Notes: generated from the sequence alone by a model not told the origin. A stretch of DNA of 58,632 bases from Candidatus Parabeggiatoa sp. nov. 2 (GCA_002085445.1 NBMI01000002.1:1-58632); one strand, 5' to 3'; positions 19,689 through 29,856 are shown, counted from the first letter of the stretch. A program made the numbers and translations.

Positions 19689-20272
19689 TCCCCTAAGTTT
19701 GTAGTAGGTGCTTTAGCGCCTAAGTTCGTAGTAGACGCTTTAGCGCCTTGCGTTTGTAGTAGGTGCTTTAGCGCCTTGCGTTTGTAGTAGGTGCTTTAGC
19801 GCCTAAGTTCGTAGGAGTTGTTTAGCGCCTTGCGTTTGTAGTAGGTGCTTTAGCGCCTAAGTAAGTTAGTAGGAGCTTTAGCGCCTTGCGTTTGTACTAG
19901 GTGCTTTAGCGCCTTGCGTTTGTAGTAGGTGCTTTAGCGCCTAAGTAAGTTAGTAAGAGTTGTTTAGCGCCTTGCGTTTGTAGTAGGTGCTTTAGCGCCT
20001 TGCGTTAGTAAGAGTTGTTTAGCGCCTAAGTTCGTAGGAGTTTCGTAGGAGTTGTTTAGCGCCTAAGTTCGTAGGAGTTTTTTAGCGCCTAAGTTCGTAG
20101 GAGTTTTTTAGCGCCTTAGTTCGTAGGAGTTGTTTAGCGCCTTAGTTCGTAGGAGTTTCGTAGGAGTTGTTTAGCGCCTTAGTTCGTAGGAGTTTTTTAG
20201 CGCCTTAGTTCGTAGGAGTTGTTTAGCGCCTAAGTTCGTAGTAGGCGCTTTAGCGACTTAATCTTTATGTGA
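19689..20272. repeat. Array of GGCGCTTTAGCGCC hairpins
   Basis: About 20 imperfect units of GTTTGTAGTAGGTGCTTTAG + CGCCTAAG or CGCCTTGC, many with stems decayed to TTGTTTAGCGCC or TTTTTTAGCGCC. The spacing is 27-42 bp. It continues into a conserved segment ending GGGTATATTATTTTCACGC. Confidence 0.9.
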
Positions 20273-20274
20273 GC

Positions 20275-20345
20275 TGTGGCTAAATAAAATACTCACACAC
20301 TCAAAAAAAACTTTTTTATGGGTATATTATTTTCACGCTCCTCCC
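20275..20345. repeat. Conserved 70-bp segment (copy 1)
   Basis: TGTGGCTAAATAAAATAC then GGGTATATTATTTTCACGC and CTCCTCCC; matched in inverse orientation at 39562-39620. Partial forms occur at 19660-19690 and 50075-50130. In each case it borders CGCTTTAGCG hairpins, so it may be one end of a larger element. Confidence 0.65.
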
Positions 20346-20868
20346 AAAACACGGCCTCAAAAAGGCGAGCCGACGACAAAGTTGAACCGTGGCGGCCGAA
20401 AACATGGCCCCAAAAAGGCGATTCGACGACAAACCTGAGCCTTGGTGGCCGAAAACATAGCCCCAAAAAGGCAATTACAAGCAGATGACAAACCTGAGCC
20501 ATGGTGGGTGAAAACCTGGCCCCAAAAAGGCGATTCGACGACAAAGCTGAGCCTTGGCGGCCGAAAACCTGGCCCCAAAAAGGCGATTACAAGCAGATGA
20601 CAAACCTGAGTCTTTGTTTATGAAAACATGGCCCCAAAAAGGCAATTACAAGCCGACGACAAAGCTGAGCCTTGGTGGCTGAAAACCTGGCTCCAAAAAG
20701 GCGATTCGACGACAAAGTTGAACCGTGGCGGCCGAAAACTTGGCCCCAAAAAGGCGATTCGACGACAAAGTTGAGCCTTGGTGGCTGAAAACCAGGCCCC
20801 AAAAAGACAATTACAAGCCGACGACAAACCTGAGCCATGGTGGTTGAAAACTTGGCCCCAAAAAGGCG
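20346..20868. repeat. Ten-copy tandem array, units of 52-61 bp
   Basis: Units contain GGCCGAAAACCTGGCCCC, AAAAAGGCGATTCGACGAC and AAAGTTGAGCCTTGGTGG; some have ACAAGCAGATGAC in place of TTCGACGAC. Read on the minus strand, GTCGTCG...TCGCCTTTTTGGGGCC resembles the 36-bp unit at 37.4 kb. Open frames on the minus strand are repeat artefacts. Confidence 0.88.
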
Positions 20869-20870
20869 AT

Positions 20871-21002
20871 GGGTGTAACCTGTCGTCCGCGCTGCTATGT
20901 ATTTGATTTTTTGACAAGTTGCTTTTTTCATCAATAAGAAACTTTTGAGATTCGTCGCTAAACCATTGATTTTAAAGCGATGAGCGGGGGCCGGTTACAC
21001 CC
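20871..21002. mobile_element. Possible 132-bp TIR element
   Basis: GGGTGTAACC (20871-20880) and GGTTACACCC (20993-21002) bound a non-coding stretch directly upstream of the TPxxVY protein gene. Only 10 bp of inverted repeat, so tentative. Confidence 0.4.
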
Positions 21003-21061
21003 AATTACCATTACCCATTTTTAATTTTCATTTGCTTACCCATTATGTCATAGGAGATTAA

Positions 21062-22924
21062 TTGATGAATCATGTTCGACACTGTCTAAGTGCCATACTG
21101 CTTATCTGGATAGCCGCCGTTAGCTTTTCCGGCTATGCGGCCGTCATTCCAGATAAAACCCCCAATGATGTTTACCATAACGCTCTGATTCTTAAGGCAA
21201 AGGTTAAGTTTCTTCTGCAACAAAACGCTATCGAAAAACCTTGGCCGGTTTTGCCCAAACAACAACGCAAAGCGCCCCGTCATGTGCTAGAAAAGGCACT
21301 AGAGATACTTGCCAAAATCAACCGCTATCGGCTGATCAAGAATCTGGGCGAAATATCCACTTCTCATTATCCCGGCCGCTATATCACCCCCAATGAGGTG
21401 TATGTAATGGTAGTCCGCCTCGTGGACGAAGTGGAATTGTTGCTGTCGCCTCCCTATTCTGATCGTCTCCAGCCTTCTACAAGCCCAAGCCAACCACAAA
21501 AGCCGCTCTGTGAGAGCAAAACGTCTAATGACGTTTACCAAGTCTTGTGGGAAATCTCCCGCGCCTTGGATCCCGCATTAGGTGTGCGCGGTTTTAACCC
21601 TTCGGATGTTTACGCCCTCAGCCAACATGTCATGGAACTCGTCACGTTTTTGCGCCGTAGCCAAAATCTGCCGATGAATATCCCTAAGCCGCCGTTGACG
21701 GAAGGCCGTCACCCTAACCACGCGCTCGCGGCCGTCTACCGCTTACAGAAAAAGATTAGCCAAGCCGAGCGAAGCCTGTGGATGGAACCGATTGAAGTTC
21801 CCGAAGTCCCTCGGCGCGTGATCACACCCAGCGAGGTTTATGATGCCTTAGAAACCGTGTTGGCTGAACTGCAACACCTCAAATTCCGTCTTGGTTTAGA
21901 GCGGAATTTTGAGACACCGCCCGTCGTGCCGGGCAAAACCCCGGATGATGTCATTCAAAATGTCGAATGGGCCACACAAATCATGCCTGTTTTCCCACCC
22001 AACCGAACTATCGTGCAATTTAGCCAAGCCTCTCTAGTCAAAACGCCGAGCCATGTCTTTGCTGTTACTAAGGACATTCTCAAAAAACTCCAACGCTATC
22101 GCCGGGCGCGGGGCATCCAAGCCCTCCCACGTACCCCACCTTTCATACGCAACCTCAAACCTAAACATGTTTACCAAAAAGGGCTGGAGTGCTTGGATAA
22201 AGTGAACCGGCTACGGCAACAGATCGGGATTGGTTTGACGAGTGTGCCCAGTTACCCCGTGAGAGCCATCACACCCAACGAAGTCTACGACTTAGCCCTC
22301 CGGTTGGATGAAGAACTTAATATTATATTCCGCCAGTTTGGGATGTCTAGCCAACTCTTTTATACTTCGCTGGAAACTGAAACGTTCAACGACAAAACAC
22401 CCTCATCTGTGTATTATAATATGTGGCTGATTTCGTTGCAGTTGGATACCGTGCTAGGTTTTGAAGGTTTTCTCCCAAATGATGTCTACCATGAAGCTCA
22501 GAAAGTTCTCGCAGACATTCAGACTATCGCCACTTACCGCAACCACCGCGATGAGGTAAAATTTCCACCATTACGGGTTGGAATTGAACCGCAACACGTT
22601 TTTAAACGTAGCGGAGAACTGCTGAAACAAGTACAAAAGGCACAAAAGCGTACCGGGCTACTCGACACCCACCAGATTGTCATCCCGGTAGCGGGTATTA
22701 TCACGCCCAGCGAAGTGTTCAACAAGGTACGGCTCATTCATGCCGAACTCATAACACTCAAAGCGCATCTTGGCATCACCACCGTATCCGCTCAATTGCC
22801 CGAAGTTAAGGACAAAACACCGGCCGATGTGTACCAAGTGTTAGAATACGCCCAATTGATTTTGGAAAGTGTACTTCAGGATAAGGGAAAGAAAAAAATT
22901 CCCCAAGAGGACTCCAAACTTTAG
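21062..22924 (+). CDS. Secreted protein made of about sixteen TPxxVY helical repeats
   Basis: I do not recognise a named family. The first 27 residues are a signal peptide (basic N-terminus, hydrophobic core AILLIWIAAVSF, AxA-like site GYAA). The rest is built from units of about 37-40 residues starting with [T/x]P[NSD]xVY: residues 33, 72, 109, 154, 179, 217, 255, 293, 328, 366, 404, 446, 471, 509, 548 and 586. The ITPxEVY variant recurs at 109, 255, 404 and 548, a super-repeat of about 147 residues. Each unit looks like a helix hairpin (ALETVLAELQHLK). The context of hybrid kinases on both sides suggests a periplasmic sensor or adaptor; this is inference. The end EDSKL and its stop codon come from a CCAAACTTTAGTTTGG palindrome. 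RBS AGGAG precedes the ATG. Confidence 0.85.
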   Translation: MMNHVRHCLSAILLIWIAAVSFSGYAAVIPDKTPNDVYHNALILKAKVKFLLQQNAIEKPWPVLPKQQRKAPRHVLEKALEILAKINRYRLIKNLGEISTSHYPGRYITPNEVYVMVVRLVDEVELLLSPPYSDRLQPSTSPSQPQKPLCESKTSNDVYQVLWEISRALDPALGVRGFNPSDVYALSQHVMELVTFLRRSQNLPMNIPKPPLTEGRHPNHALAAVYRLQKKISQAERSLWMEPIEVPEVPRRVITPSEVYDALETVLAELQHLKFRLGLERNFETPPVVPGKTPDDVIQNVEWATQIMPVFPPNRTIVQFSQASLVKTPSHVFAVTKDILKKLQRYRRARGIQALPRTPPFIRNLKPKHVYQKGLECLDKVNRLRQQIGIGLTSVPSYPVRAITPNEVYDLALRLDEELNIIFRQFGMSSQLFYTSLETETFNDKTPSSVYYNMWLISLQLDTVLGFEGFLPNDVYHEAQKVLADIQTIATYRNHRDEVKFPPLRVGIEPQHVFKRSGELLKQVQKAQKRTGLLDTHQIVIPVAGIITPSEVFNKVRLIHAELITLKAHLGITTVSAQLPEVKDKTPADVYQVLEYAQLILESVLQDKGKKKIPQEDSKL

Positions 22925-23291
22925 TTTGGCAGGAGTCCAAACTTTAGTTTGGCAGTCGGAATCAGGACTCCAAACTTTAGTTTGGCAGTCGGAGTCAGGA
23001 GTCCAAACTTTAGTTTGGCAGTCAAACGGTAAAACACGTCTAGGAGTCCAAACTTTTGGCAGTCCAAGTTAAAACTGGCCGACTAAAACCCGTCAATAGA
23101 ACATTGACTGTTAAATTTTAGATAATTAACGTTGCACTTTACCCTGCCAAATTAAAGTTTGGGCTCCTGCCAAACTAAAATCGTCGGCAAAAGTTTTTGG
23201 CTTAAAAAAACTTTGGCTTAAAAAAACTTTGGCGTAGATTGGACGGCTACCAAACTAAAGTTTGGACGGCTGCCAAACGTTAGTTTGGACG
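22912..23291. repeat. CCAAACTTTAGTTTGG palindrome cluster
   Basis: Four copies about 22-33 bp apart (22914-23018) with GGCAGTCGGAGTCAGGAGT spacers, a degenerate one at 23048, then opposite-orientation and variant copies to 23283 (CCAAACGTTAGTTTGG). The first copy supplies the stop codon of the upstream gene. Confidence 0.9.
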
Positions 23292-23292
23292 A

Positions 23293-23340
23293 CTGACTCC
23301 TGATAACTGATAACTGATAACTGTTCACTGATTACTGCCA
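23293..23340. repeat. TAACTGA heptamer repeats
   Basis: CTGATAACTGATAACTGATA then ACTGTTCACTGATTACTG, about 40 bp upstream of the hybrid kinase start. This is the exact TAACTGA unit. Confidence 0.9.
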
Positions 23341-23378
23341 AACGAGTCATGATATCCACCCATAAGCTTTTATAAAAA

Positions 23379-26300
23379 ATGAAAATGAAATTTCCCACTA
23401 AAATCGCACTATTGACTTTTGTTATCGCTGGCATTGGTGTCATGGGCATTGCTTGGTTGAGTTTCCGAGATGCCAGCCACCTCTTGCATGAACAATCCCT
23501 GCAACGCTTGGGTAATGACTTGCGGCGGGAAAGTCTGCTACTGTCAAAACAGTTGCAGCGAATACAGCAGGATGCGATTTTTTTAGTTGAAGCCAGCGAT
23601 GTGAAAGGCATTGTACGCGCTATCCAAGATGAGGGCTACGATGACCAAGAAAATTTGACAACGGATCTCTGGAAACAACGTATTGAAACGATGCTCCACA
23701 CGGTACTGCGTCAGCGGCCGGCCTACGAGCAGATTCGTTTCATCGGTATTGCCGATCAAGGCCGCGAGATCATGCGCGTGGAGCGCAGAGGAAATGAGAT
23801 ATTCAGAGTTGCCGAAAACCAACTACAGCAAAAGGGAAACCGCCCTTACTTTCAAAAAGCCATCAAACTGCAAGCGGGGCTGTATGACTTTTCTGACGTG
23901 AACTTGAACCGTGAGCATGGGCACATCGTTTATCCGCCTCAACCAGTTATTCGGGTGGCGGTGCCAGTGTTTACGGGTGAAGCTAAAGTTTTCGGGGCCT
24001 TAGTCATCAACGTCAACTTCGAGGCATTGACCCATTCCTTGAAAAAATCCCCGAAAGATGTTTATTACTTCATTACTAACCAAAATGGTGATTATATTTT
24101 TCATCCAGATGAAAGCAAATGCTTTGCATTTGAGTTTGGAAAACGCGCCAATATTCAAGAGGACTTTCCTAGCTACCATTTTTTATCTAACAAGTACAGT
24201 CAAGATGTCCCAGAAGACAGTGTTATGAAGGATCATTTTCAGCGCATCAATTTACAGGAACAAGGGTTAGGCCTCGTCTTCCAGCATCTTCATTACGCGC
24301 CCTTAGAACAAGAACGTTTTCTCATCTTAGGCGCTGTTGCCTCTTACAAGATAATTGATGCCAAGTCTGAGCAATTCCGTCAAAGTCTGTTTTTCTTAGT
24401 TATCTATGTTGTCATTGCGCTGACGGTGATAATCGCTATTGTAGTTCACTTTCTGATGAGGCCAATTCGCACACTGACACAAATAGCCCATCGTATCGCT
24501 ACTGGTGAACAAAAGGTCGAAATTCCCGCTTTTGGCAATGACGAAATTGGTGTACTTGCTAACACGCTGCGAACCATGCTCAACCATTTAGAAAAATCCA
24601 GGGATGATTTAGGTGGGCTGGCAAATTCACTAGAGCATCAGGTAAAAGAGCGCACCCAAGAACTGAGCATACGAAACGATGCCATTGAGTCGGCTATTAA
24701 TGGCATCGTGATTACTGACCTTGATGGTACGATAACTTATGTTAATCCTGCCTTTGTTCAGATGTGGGGTTATCAAAATCGCCGGCAACTCCAGCATCAA
24801 GATATCTTTAGTTTGTGGGATAACCGGGATGAGGTAGCGCAAATACTTTCCCATTTATCGCGAGAAGGGCGTTGGCTAGGGGAATTGAATACCACTAGAA
24901 AAGAGGGTTCCCCAATCATCGTGCTGATTTCCGCCAGTATGATTGGAGAAAAGGAGCAAGAGACTGGTATTGTGATTTCTTTCCAAGAGACTACCCTGCG
25001 CCGACAGGCAGAAGCGTTACTGGCTGAAAGTGAACATCGCTTCCGTACCCTCTTTGAAAAGGCCGCGTTAGGTATTGCTATCGTCGATTGGCAAGGAAAG
25101 TTCATAAGCACCAATCCGGCAATGCAGAATATATTTGGGTACACCAATCAGGAACTCCAGAAAATGACGTTTTCTGAAGTGACGCATCCTGACGAGAAAG
25201 AGGTGGGTGCCGAGGAACTGAGCGCCAATCTTCATGATACCGATACCTATCAGGTTGAAAAACATTACTTGTGTCAAAAGGGAGATGATCGATGGGTTCG
25301 CCTCTCCGTCTCTCGCTTGAGTGACGAGCTTATGATTTGCCTGATGGAGGACATTACTGAGCAGAAACAGGCTGAAGCAGAACTCAAAGCAGCTAGAGAG
25401 GCAAAAGCTGCTCAAGAGGCGGCGCAAGCGGCCAACCGAGCCCAGAGTGAATTTTTAGCGAACATGAGCCACGAGATTAGAACACCGCTCAATGGCATTT
25501 TAGGCTTTGCCCAGATTCTCCAACTTGACGAGAACCTCACGCCAGAACAACAAGAGGCCATTGATACTATTGAGCAATCAGGCGATCATTTACTCACCCT
25601 CATCAATGATATTTTGGATATGTCCAGAATTGAAGCGGGAAAAATGGAATTGCACCGGCAAGATTTTCATCTTCCCAACTTTCTTGGAGGTATTATAGAC
25701 ATCATTCAGGTTCGCGCCAAACAAACCGAGATTTATTTTACATACCAAGCGTCATCTCCCTTACCCACGATGGTGGAAGGCGATGAAACCCGATTGCGTC
25801 AGGTGCTAGTCAATTTGCTCGGCAACGCTATTAAATTCACTGAAAAAGGTCGGGTGACATTTAAAGTGGAATGCCTCCTCAACCCATACACCTCTATCTG
25901 TGACGATGGGAGTGAGGGGAGTCAAATCCGTTTTCAGATTGAAGACACCGGCCTCGGCATTGCCCCGGAACAATTGGAAGCTATTTTTATGCCTTTCCAG
26001 CAGGTTGAAAAACAACGGTACATGACTCAAGGCACTGGACTGGGTTTGCCTCTCAGCAAAAAGTTTGTGGAAATGATGGGTGGCACACTCTTCGTTGAAA
26101 GTAGCCTTGGTGAGGGCAGTGTGTTCTGGTTTGATATCGCACTGCCCCAAGCAAATGGCTGGCCCTCGGTTGATAAAGTTCCTGAACAACATATAATAGA
26201 ATTTAAAGGGGATCCACGCCGAATTTTAATCGTCGATGACAAAAGCACAAATCGCGCCGTATTGGTTAGTTTGCTATCGTCCTTGGGGTTTGAGATGTAC

Positions 26301-26855
26301 GAAGCGGTGAATGGTCAAGAATGCGTTGAGAAAGCAGCGGCTATTTTACCGGATGCCATTTTGATGGATTTGCTCATGCCAGTGATGTCTGGTTTGGAAG
26401 CGACTCAAAAAATACGCCAATTGCCTGAACTCAAAGAGGTTATAATCATCGCCATTTCGGCCACTGCGTTTGAGCGACATCGTCAAGATAGTTTCGATGC
26501 CGGTTGTAACGACTTTGTCGCCAAGCCCATACAGATTGACGAAGTGCTAGAAAAGCTGCAAAAGCACTTAAAGCTGGAATGGGTATATAAGACGAAGATG
26601 GAGGCCGACAACCCAGCATCCGCCAACGGCGAAAATCAGCCCGTTGTGGAACTACCCGCTGAGTTCGTGCAAAGGCTGTACGACTTGACTACGATGGGTA
26701 ATGTGGGTGCCATTGTGGACGAAGCTGACAAGTTAGAACAAACCGATAGCCAATATGTGCCTTTTGTGGCTGAACTGCGGCAGTTGGCAAATGAGTGTCA
26801 AATGCGTAAAATCCGCAACTTGATTAAACCCTACATAGAAAATTTGCCCCTCTAG
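23379..26855 (+). CDS. Hybrid sensor histidine kinase, Cache-HAMP-PAS-PAS-HisKA-HATPase-REC
   Basis: N-terminal transmembrane helix (about 8-28), a long extracytoplasmic double-Cache domain (about 35-325), a second transmembrane helix (FFLVIYVVIALTVIIAIVV, about 337-357), HAMP (to about 410) and two PAS domains (about 425-540, GIVITDLDGTITYVNPAF; about 555-670, GIAIVDWQGKFISTNPAM). HisKA has H698 in ANMSHEIRTPLNG. HATPase_c has NLLGNAIKFT, DTGLGIA and GTGLGLPL. The receiver has D997 (AILMDLLMPVMSG), followed by a helical tail homologous to that of the 14807 kinase. The Cache domain implies binding of a small extracellular ligand. The gene follows the secreted TPxxVY protein at 450 bp and may respond to it; that is inference. 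Confidence 0.93.
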   Translation: MKMKFPTKIALLTFVIAGIGVMGIAWLSFRDASHLLHEQSLQRLGNDLRRESLLLSKQLQRIQQDAIFLVEASDVKGIVRAIQDEGYDDQENLTTDLWKQRIETMLHTVLRQRPAYEQIRFIGIADQGREIMRVERRGNEIFRVAENQLQQKGNRPYFQKAIKLQAGLYDFSDVNLNREHGHIVYPPQPVIRVAVPVFTGEAKVFGALVINVNFEALTHSLKKSPKDVYYFITNQNGDYIFHPDESKCFAFEFGKRANIQEDFPSYHFLSNKYSQDVPEDSVMKDHFQRINLQEQGLGLVFQHLHYAPLEQERFLILGAVASYKIIDAKSEQFRQSLFFLVIYVVIALTVIIAIVVHFLMRPIRTLTQIAHRIATGEQKVEIPAFGNDEIGVLANTLRTMLNHLEKSRDDLGGLANSLEHQVKERTQELSIRNDAIESAINGIVITDLDGTITYVNPAFVQMWGYQNRRQLQHQDIFSLWDNRDEVAQILSHLSREGRWLGELNTTRKEGSPIIVLISASMIGEKEQETGIVISFQETTLRRQAEALLAESEHRFRTLFEKAALGIAIVDWQGKFISTNPAMQNIFGYTNQELQKMTFSEVTHPDEKEVGAEELSANLHDTDTYQVEKHYLCQKGDDRWVRLSVSRLSDELMICLMEDITEQKQAEAELKAAREAKAAQEAAQAANRAQSEFLANMSHEIRTPLNGILGFAQILQLDENLTPEQQEAIDTIEQSGDHLLTLINDILDMSRIEAGKMELHRQDFHLPNFLGGIIDIIQVRAKQTEIYFTYQASSPLPTMVEGDETRLRQVLVNLLGNAIKFTEKGRVTFKVECLLNPYTSICDDGSEGSQIRFQIEDTGLGIAPEQLEAIFMPFQQVEKQRYMTQGTGLGLPLSKKFVEMMGGTLFVESSLGEGSVFWFDIALPQANGWPSVDKVPEQHIIEFKGDPRRILIVDDKSTNRAVLVSLLSSLGFEMYEAVNGQECVEKAAAILPDAILMDLLMPVMSGLEATQKIRQLPELKEVIIIAISATAFERHRQDSFDAGCNDFVAKPIQIDEVLEKLQKHLKLEWVYKTKMEADNPASANGENQPVVELPAEFVQRLYDLTTMGNVGAIVDEADKLEQTDSQYVPFVAELRQLANECQMRKIRNLIKPYIENLPL

Positions 26856-27139
26856 GCAAAAGTTTTTCGCAGCGCTAAAATAGTTAAACCATTGTTTTAA
26901 TTAACAACGTAATTATTCACAATTAACAATTATAAAGTGTGAACCTAAGGGAAGCCTTGCTAATTGTGAACGATGGCATCATTAATCGTTAACCCATTGT
27001 TTTCCTTAAAAAGGAACAATTAATTATTCACAATTAGCTTTGCTGAGCTTCGGTTTACAATTATAAAGTCCTACTTGTGGGTAAAGATTAGTTTCCAAAG
27101 GGAAAAAGCCATTTTTTCTTAACTGTAAAGGAGTAACAA

Positions 27140-27721
27140 ATGAGTGCAAAAAAAATATTAATGTTAGTTGGCGATTTCGTTGAGGACTACGAAGTCATGG
27201 TGCCGTTTCAGGCCTTGTTGATGGTAGGGCATGAAGTTCATGCCGTGTGCCCTGACAAAAAAGCTGGCGAAACCGTTCGCACCGCCGTCCACGATTTTGA
27301 AGGTGACCAAACTTACAGCGAAAAGCCAGGGCATAATTTTACTTTGAACGCTACCTTTGCCGAAATCAAGGCCGAAACGTATGATGGCCTCGTTATTCCG
27401 GGTGGACGCGCTCCTGAATATATTCGTCTTAATCCACAAGTCTTGGAGATAGTACGCCATTTTGCTGAACTGCAAAAACCAATAGCCGCTATTTGCCACG
27501 GGGCACAGATATTAGTCGCGGCTGGTGCAGTAAAAGGCAAAACCTGCTCTCCCTATCCGGCGGTGGGGCCTGATATCAATACTGCCGGTGGTACTTGGAA
27601 AGAAATTTCTGTGGATGCGGCCCATGTTGATGGTAATCTTGTCACAGCACCCGCTTGGCCGGCCCATCCGCAGTGGTTGGCTAAGTTCTTGGAATTGTTG
27701 GGAACTCAAATTGAGCCGTAA
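27140..27721 (+). CDS. DJ-1/PfpI family protein
   Basis: Class I glutamine amidotransferase-like fold. The 193 residues include the acidic residue after strand 1 (VGDFVEDYE), [11 protein letters not shown], and the nucleophile elbow AAICHGAQI with C119; a His follows directly, as in PfpI and YhbO-type members. Members act as proteases, chaperones or glyoxalase/deglycase enzymes, so the exact reaction cannot be told. It is cytoplasmic, with no signal peptide. RBS AAAGGAG lies 7 bases upstream of the ATG. It stands alone, followed by CCAAGATAAATCTTGG palindromes. Confidence 0.92.
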   Translation: MSAKKILMLVGDFVEDYEVMVPFQALLMVGHEVHAVCPDKKAGETVRTAVHDFEGDQTYSEKPGHNFTLNATFAEIKAETYDGLVIPGGRAPEYIRLNPQVLEIVRHFAELQKPIAAICHGAQILVAAGAVKGKTCSPYPAVGPDINTAGGTWKEISVDAAHVDGNLVTAPAWPAHPQWLAKFLELLGTQIEP

Positions 27722-27726
27722 GACGT

Positions 27727-27860
27727 CCAAGATAAATCAAGATAAATCTTGGACTCCGGGATAAATCTTGGACTCCGGACTAATTAGACGTCCAAGATAA
27801 ATCTTGGACTCCGGGATAAATCTTGGACTCCGGGATAAATCTTGGACTCCGGACGAATTA
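27727..27860. repeat. CCAAGATAAATCTTGG palindromes before glmS
   Basis: Two palindromes, one with an internal duplication, and several GATAAATCTTGGACTCCGG half-units in tandem. This is the third stem variant of the CCAA...TTGG family. Confidence 0.85.
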
Positions 27861-27928
27861 GATGGGAAAAACCCCGTCGGGAAAAAAGTATCTAATTACC
27901 AATTACCAATTATCAAAGGAATAACATT

Positions 27929-29764
27929 ATGTGCGGTATCATCGGTGCAGTGGCAGAACGCGATGTTGTGCCTATTCTTATTGAAGGCTTGAAACGCCTC
28001 GAATATCGTGGCTATGATTCCGCGGGGCTTGCTACCATTAACTACCAATCGGGCGGACTTGAAAGCCAACGTGTTAAAGGTAAAGTTCGTGATTTAGAAG
28101 CCCAAATTAAATCCACCTTTTTATCTTCACCGACGGGCATCGCTCATACGCGCTGGGCAACGCATGGTAAACCGAGCCAGGACAATGCCCATCCGCAGAT
28201 TTCCAGAGAAACCGTCGCCGTGGTGCATAACGGTATCATTGAAAACTATTCCCAGTTACGCCAACAGTTGGAGCAACGTGGTTATGAATTCAGTTCAGAA
28301 ACCGATACCGAAGTCATCGCTCATCAAATTCATTATCATACCCAGCAGGGCAAAAATTTGTATGCAGCGTTTTCTGCTACCTTGAAAGTTATCGAAGGCA
28401 CGTATGCAATAGCTGTCATCAGTCCTCGTGCGCCGAGCCGTTTGTTGGCCGCACGGCGCGGTAGCCCGTTAGTTATCGGTGTTGGCATTGGTGAATATTT
28501 TGTTGCTTCTGACGTGGCTGCTTTGATTCCAGTGACTCAACGGGTGATTTTTTTGGAAGATGGCGATATCGTCGAACTCCAACGTGATCAGCTAAGCATA
28601 ACCGATCTGACTGGTAAACCCGTCGAACGGGCTGAGCATACCAGTCAGTTGCAAGCGGATGCGGTGGAGCGCGGTGAATATCGTCACTATATGCACAAGG
28701 AAATCTTTGAGCAACCCCGCGCCGTCACAGATACGCTTGAGGGCCGGGTTCACGATGGGCGTGTGCTTGAAGCGGCGTTTGGGCCTAACGCGCAGCGTTT
28801 GCTTGAAAACATTGAGGCGGTACAAATTATCGCTTGTGGTACCAGTTATCATGCCGGGTTGGTGGCTCGCTATTGGTTTGAGACGCTGGCGAAATTGCCT
28901 TGTGGGGTTGAAATTGCCAGTGAATTTCGCTATCGGCAACCGTTAGCTAATCCAAATGCGCTGGTTGTCACCTTGTCTCAATCTGGCGAAACGGCCGACA
29001 CATTGGCCGCTTTGGATGAGGCAAAACGCTTAGGTTTTGGCCCGAGTCTCGCCATTTGTAATGTGCCTGAAAGTTCATTGGTGCGAGCCTCTGATATGGT
29101 ATTAATGACGCATGCGGGGCCTGAAATTGGTGTGGCTTCCACTAAAGCGTTTACGACACAATTAGTGTCCTTGTTAATGCTCACGGTGATACTTGGTCGT
29201 CGTCATGGTATGAAGGCCGAAGTCGAAAAGAAGATTGCCACGGCTATGCTTTCCTTGCCTAGACAGATTGAAAGTGTGCTGGCGCTCAATGACCAAATTG
29301 AACAGTTGGCTGAACACTTTGCCGATAAGCGTCATGCCCTGTTTTTGGGCCGCGGTATACATTATCCGATAGCGATGGAAGGTGCGCTTAAATTGAAAGA
29401 AATTTCTTATATCCATGCCGAAGCTTATCCTGCAGGTGAACTTAAACATGGGCCGCTTGCTTTGGTGGATGCTGAAATGCCGGTGGTTGCTGTCGCACCC
29501 AATGATGTTTTGCAGGAAAAGCTGAAATCGAATCTGCAAGAAGTCCATGCTAGAGGTGGACAATTGTTTGTTTTTGCGAATCATCGTGCCATTATGCAAG
29601 CTTCTGATTATATTCATGTGATTGAATTAGGCGAAGTGGATGAAATCATTTCGCCTATGGTTTACACGATTCCTTTGCAGTTGTTGGCTTATCATGTGGC
29701 GCTGATTAAAGGCACTGATGTTGATCAGCCGAGAAATTTGGCGAAGTCGGTGACGGTGGAATAA
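27929..29764 (+). CDS. glmS: Glutamine-fructose-6-phosphate aminotransferase (isomerising)
   Basis: First step of UDP-GlcNAc synthesis: fructose-6-P plus glutamine gives glucosamine-6-P, feeding peptidoglycan and lipopolysaccharide. The 611-residue length is standard. The N-terminal glutaminase starts MCGIIGAV with the nucleophile Cys2, with HTRWATHGKPS and VHNGIIENY following. Two SIS sugar-isomerase domains (about 285-425 and 455-600) show ACGTSYHAG, LSQSGETADTLAAL and GRGIHYPIAMEGALKLKEI. The C-terminus is the typical DQPRNLAKSVTVE. RBS AAAGGA precedes the ATG. TAATTGG heptamers (27890-27910) lie upstream. No glmS riboswitch-like structure was recognised. A terminator-like hairpin follows at 29857. 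Confidence 0.98.
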   Translation: MCGIIGAVAERDVVPILIEGLKRLEYRGYDSAGLATINYQSGGLESQRVKGKVRDLEAQIKSTFLSSPTGIAHTRWATHGKPSQDNAHPQISRETVAVVHNGIIENYSQLRQQLEQRGYEFSSETDTEVIAHQIHYHTQQGKNLYAAFSATLKVIEGTYAIAVISPRAPSRLLAARRGSPLVIGVGIGEYFVASDVAALIPVTQRVIFLEDGDIVELQRDQLSITDLTGKPVERAEHTSQLQADAVERGEYRHYMHKEIFEQPRAVTDTLEGRVHDGRVLEAAFGPNAQRLLENIEAVQIIACGTSYHAGLVARYWFETLAKLPCGVEIASEFRYRQPLANPNALVVTLSQSGETADTLAALDEAKRLGFGPSLAICNVPESSLVRASDMVLMTHAGPEIGVASTKAFTTQLVSLLMLTVILGRRHGMKAEVEKKIATAMLSLPRQIESVLALNDQIEQLAEHFADKRHALFLGRGIHYPIAMEGALKLKEISYIHAEAYPAGELKHGPLALVDAEMPVVAVAPNDVLQEKLKSNLQEVHARGGQLFVFANHRAIMQASDYIHVIELGEVDEIISPMVYTIPLQLLAYHVALIKGTDVDQPRNLAKSVTVE

Positions 29765-29856
29765 AGGCTGCGACTAAGGCGATAAATCGCATGCGTCGGA
29801 GGTGGTGGGAAATAATTCGCCAACCAGGCCCTCAAACCGTTTGTTAAGCAAATTCA

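Noticed and set aside
20293..20934. Minus-strand open frames rich in FVVESPFWGQVF
   Set aside because: Pure products of the 52-61-bp tandem array in several frames; no start context and no similarity outside the repeat.
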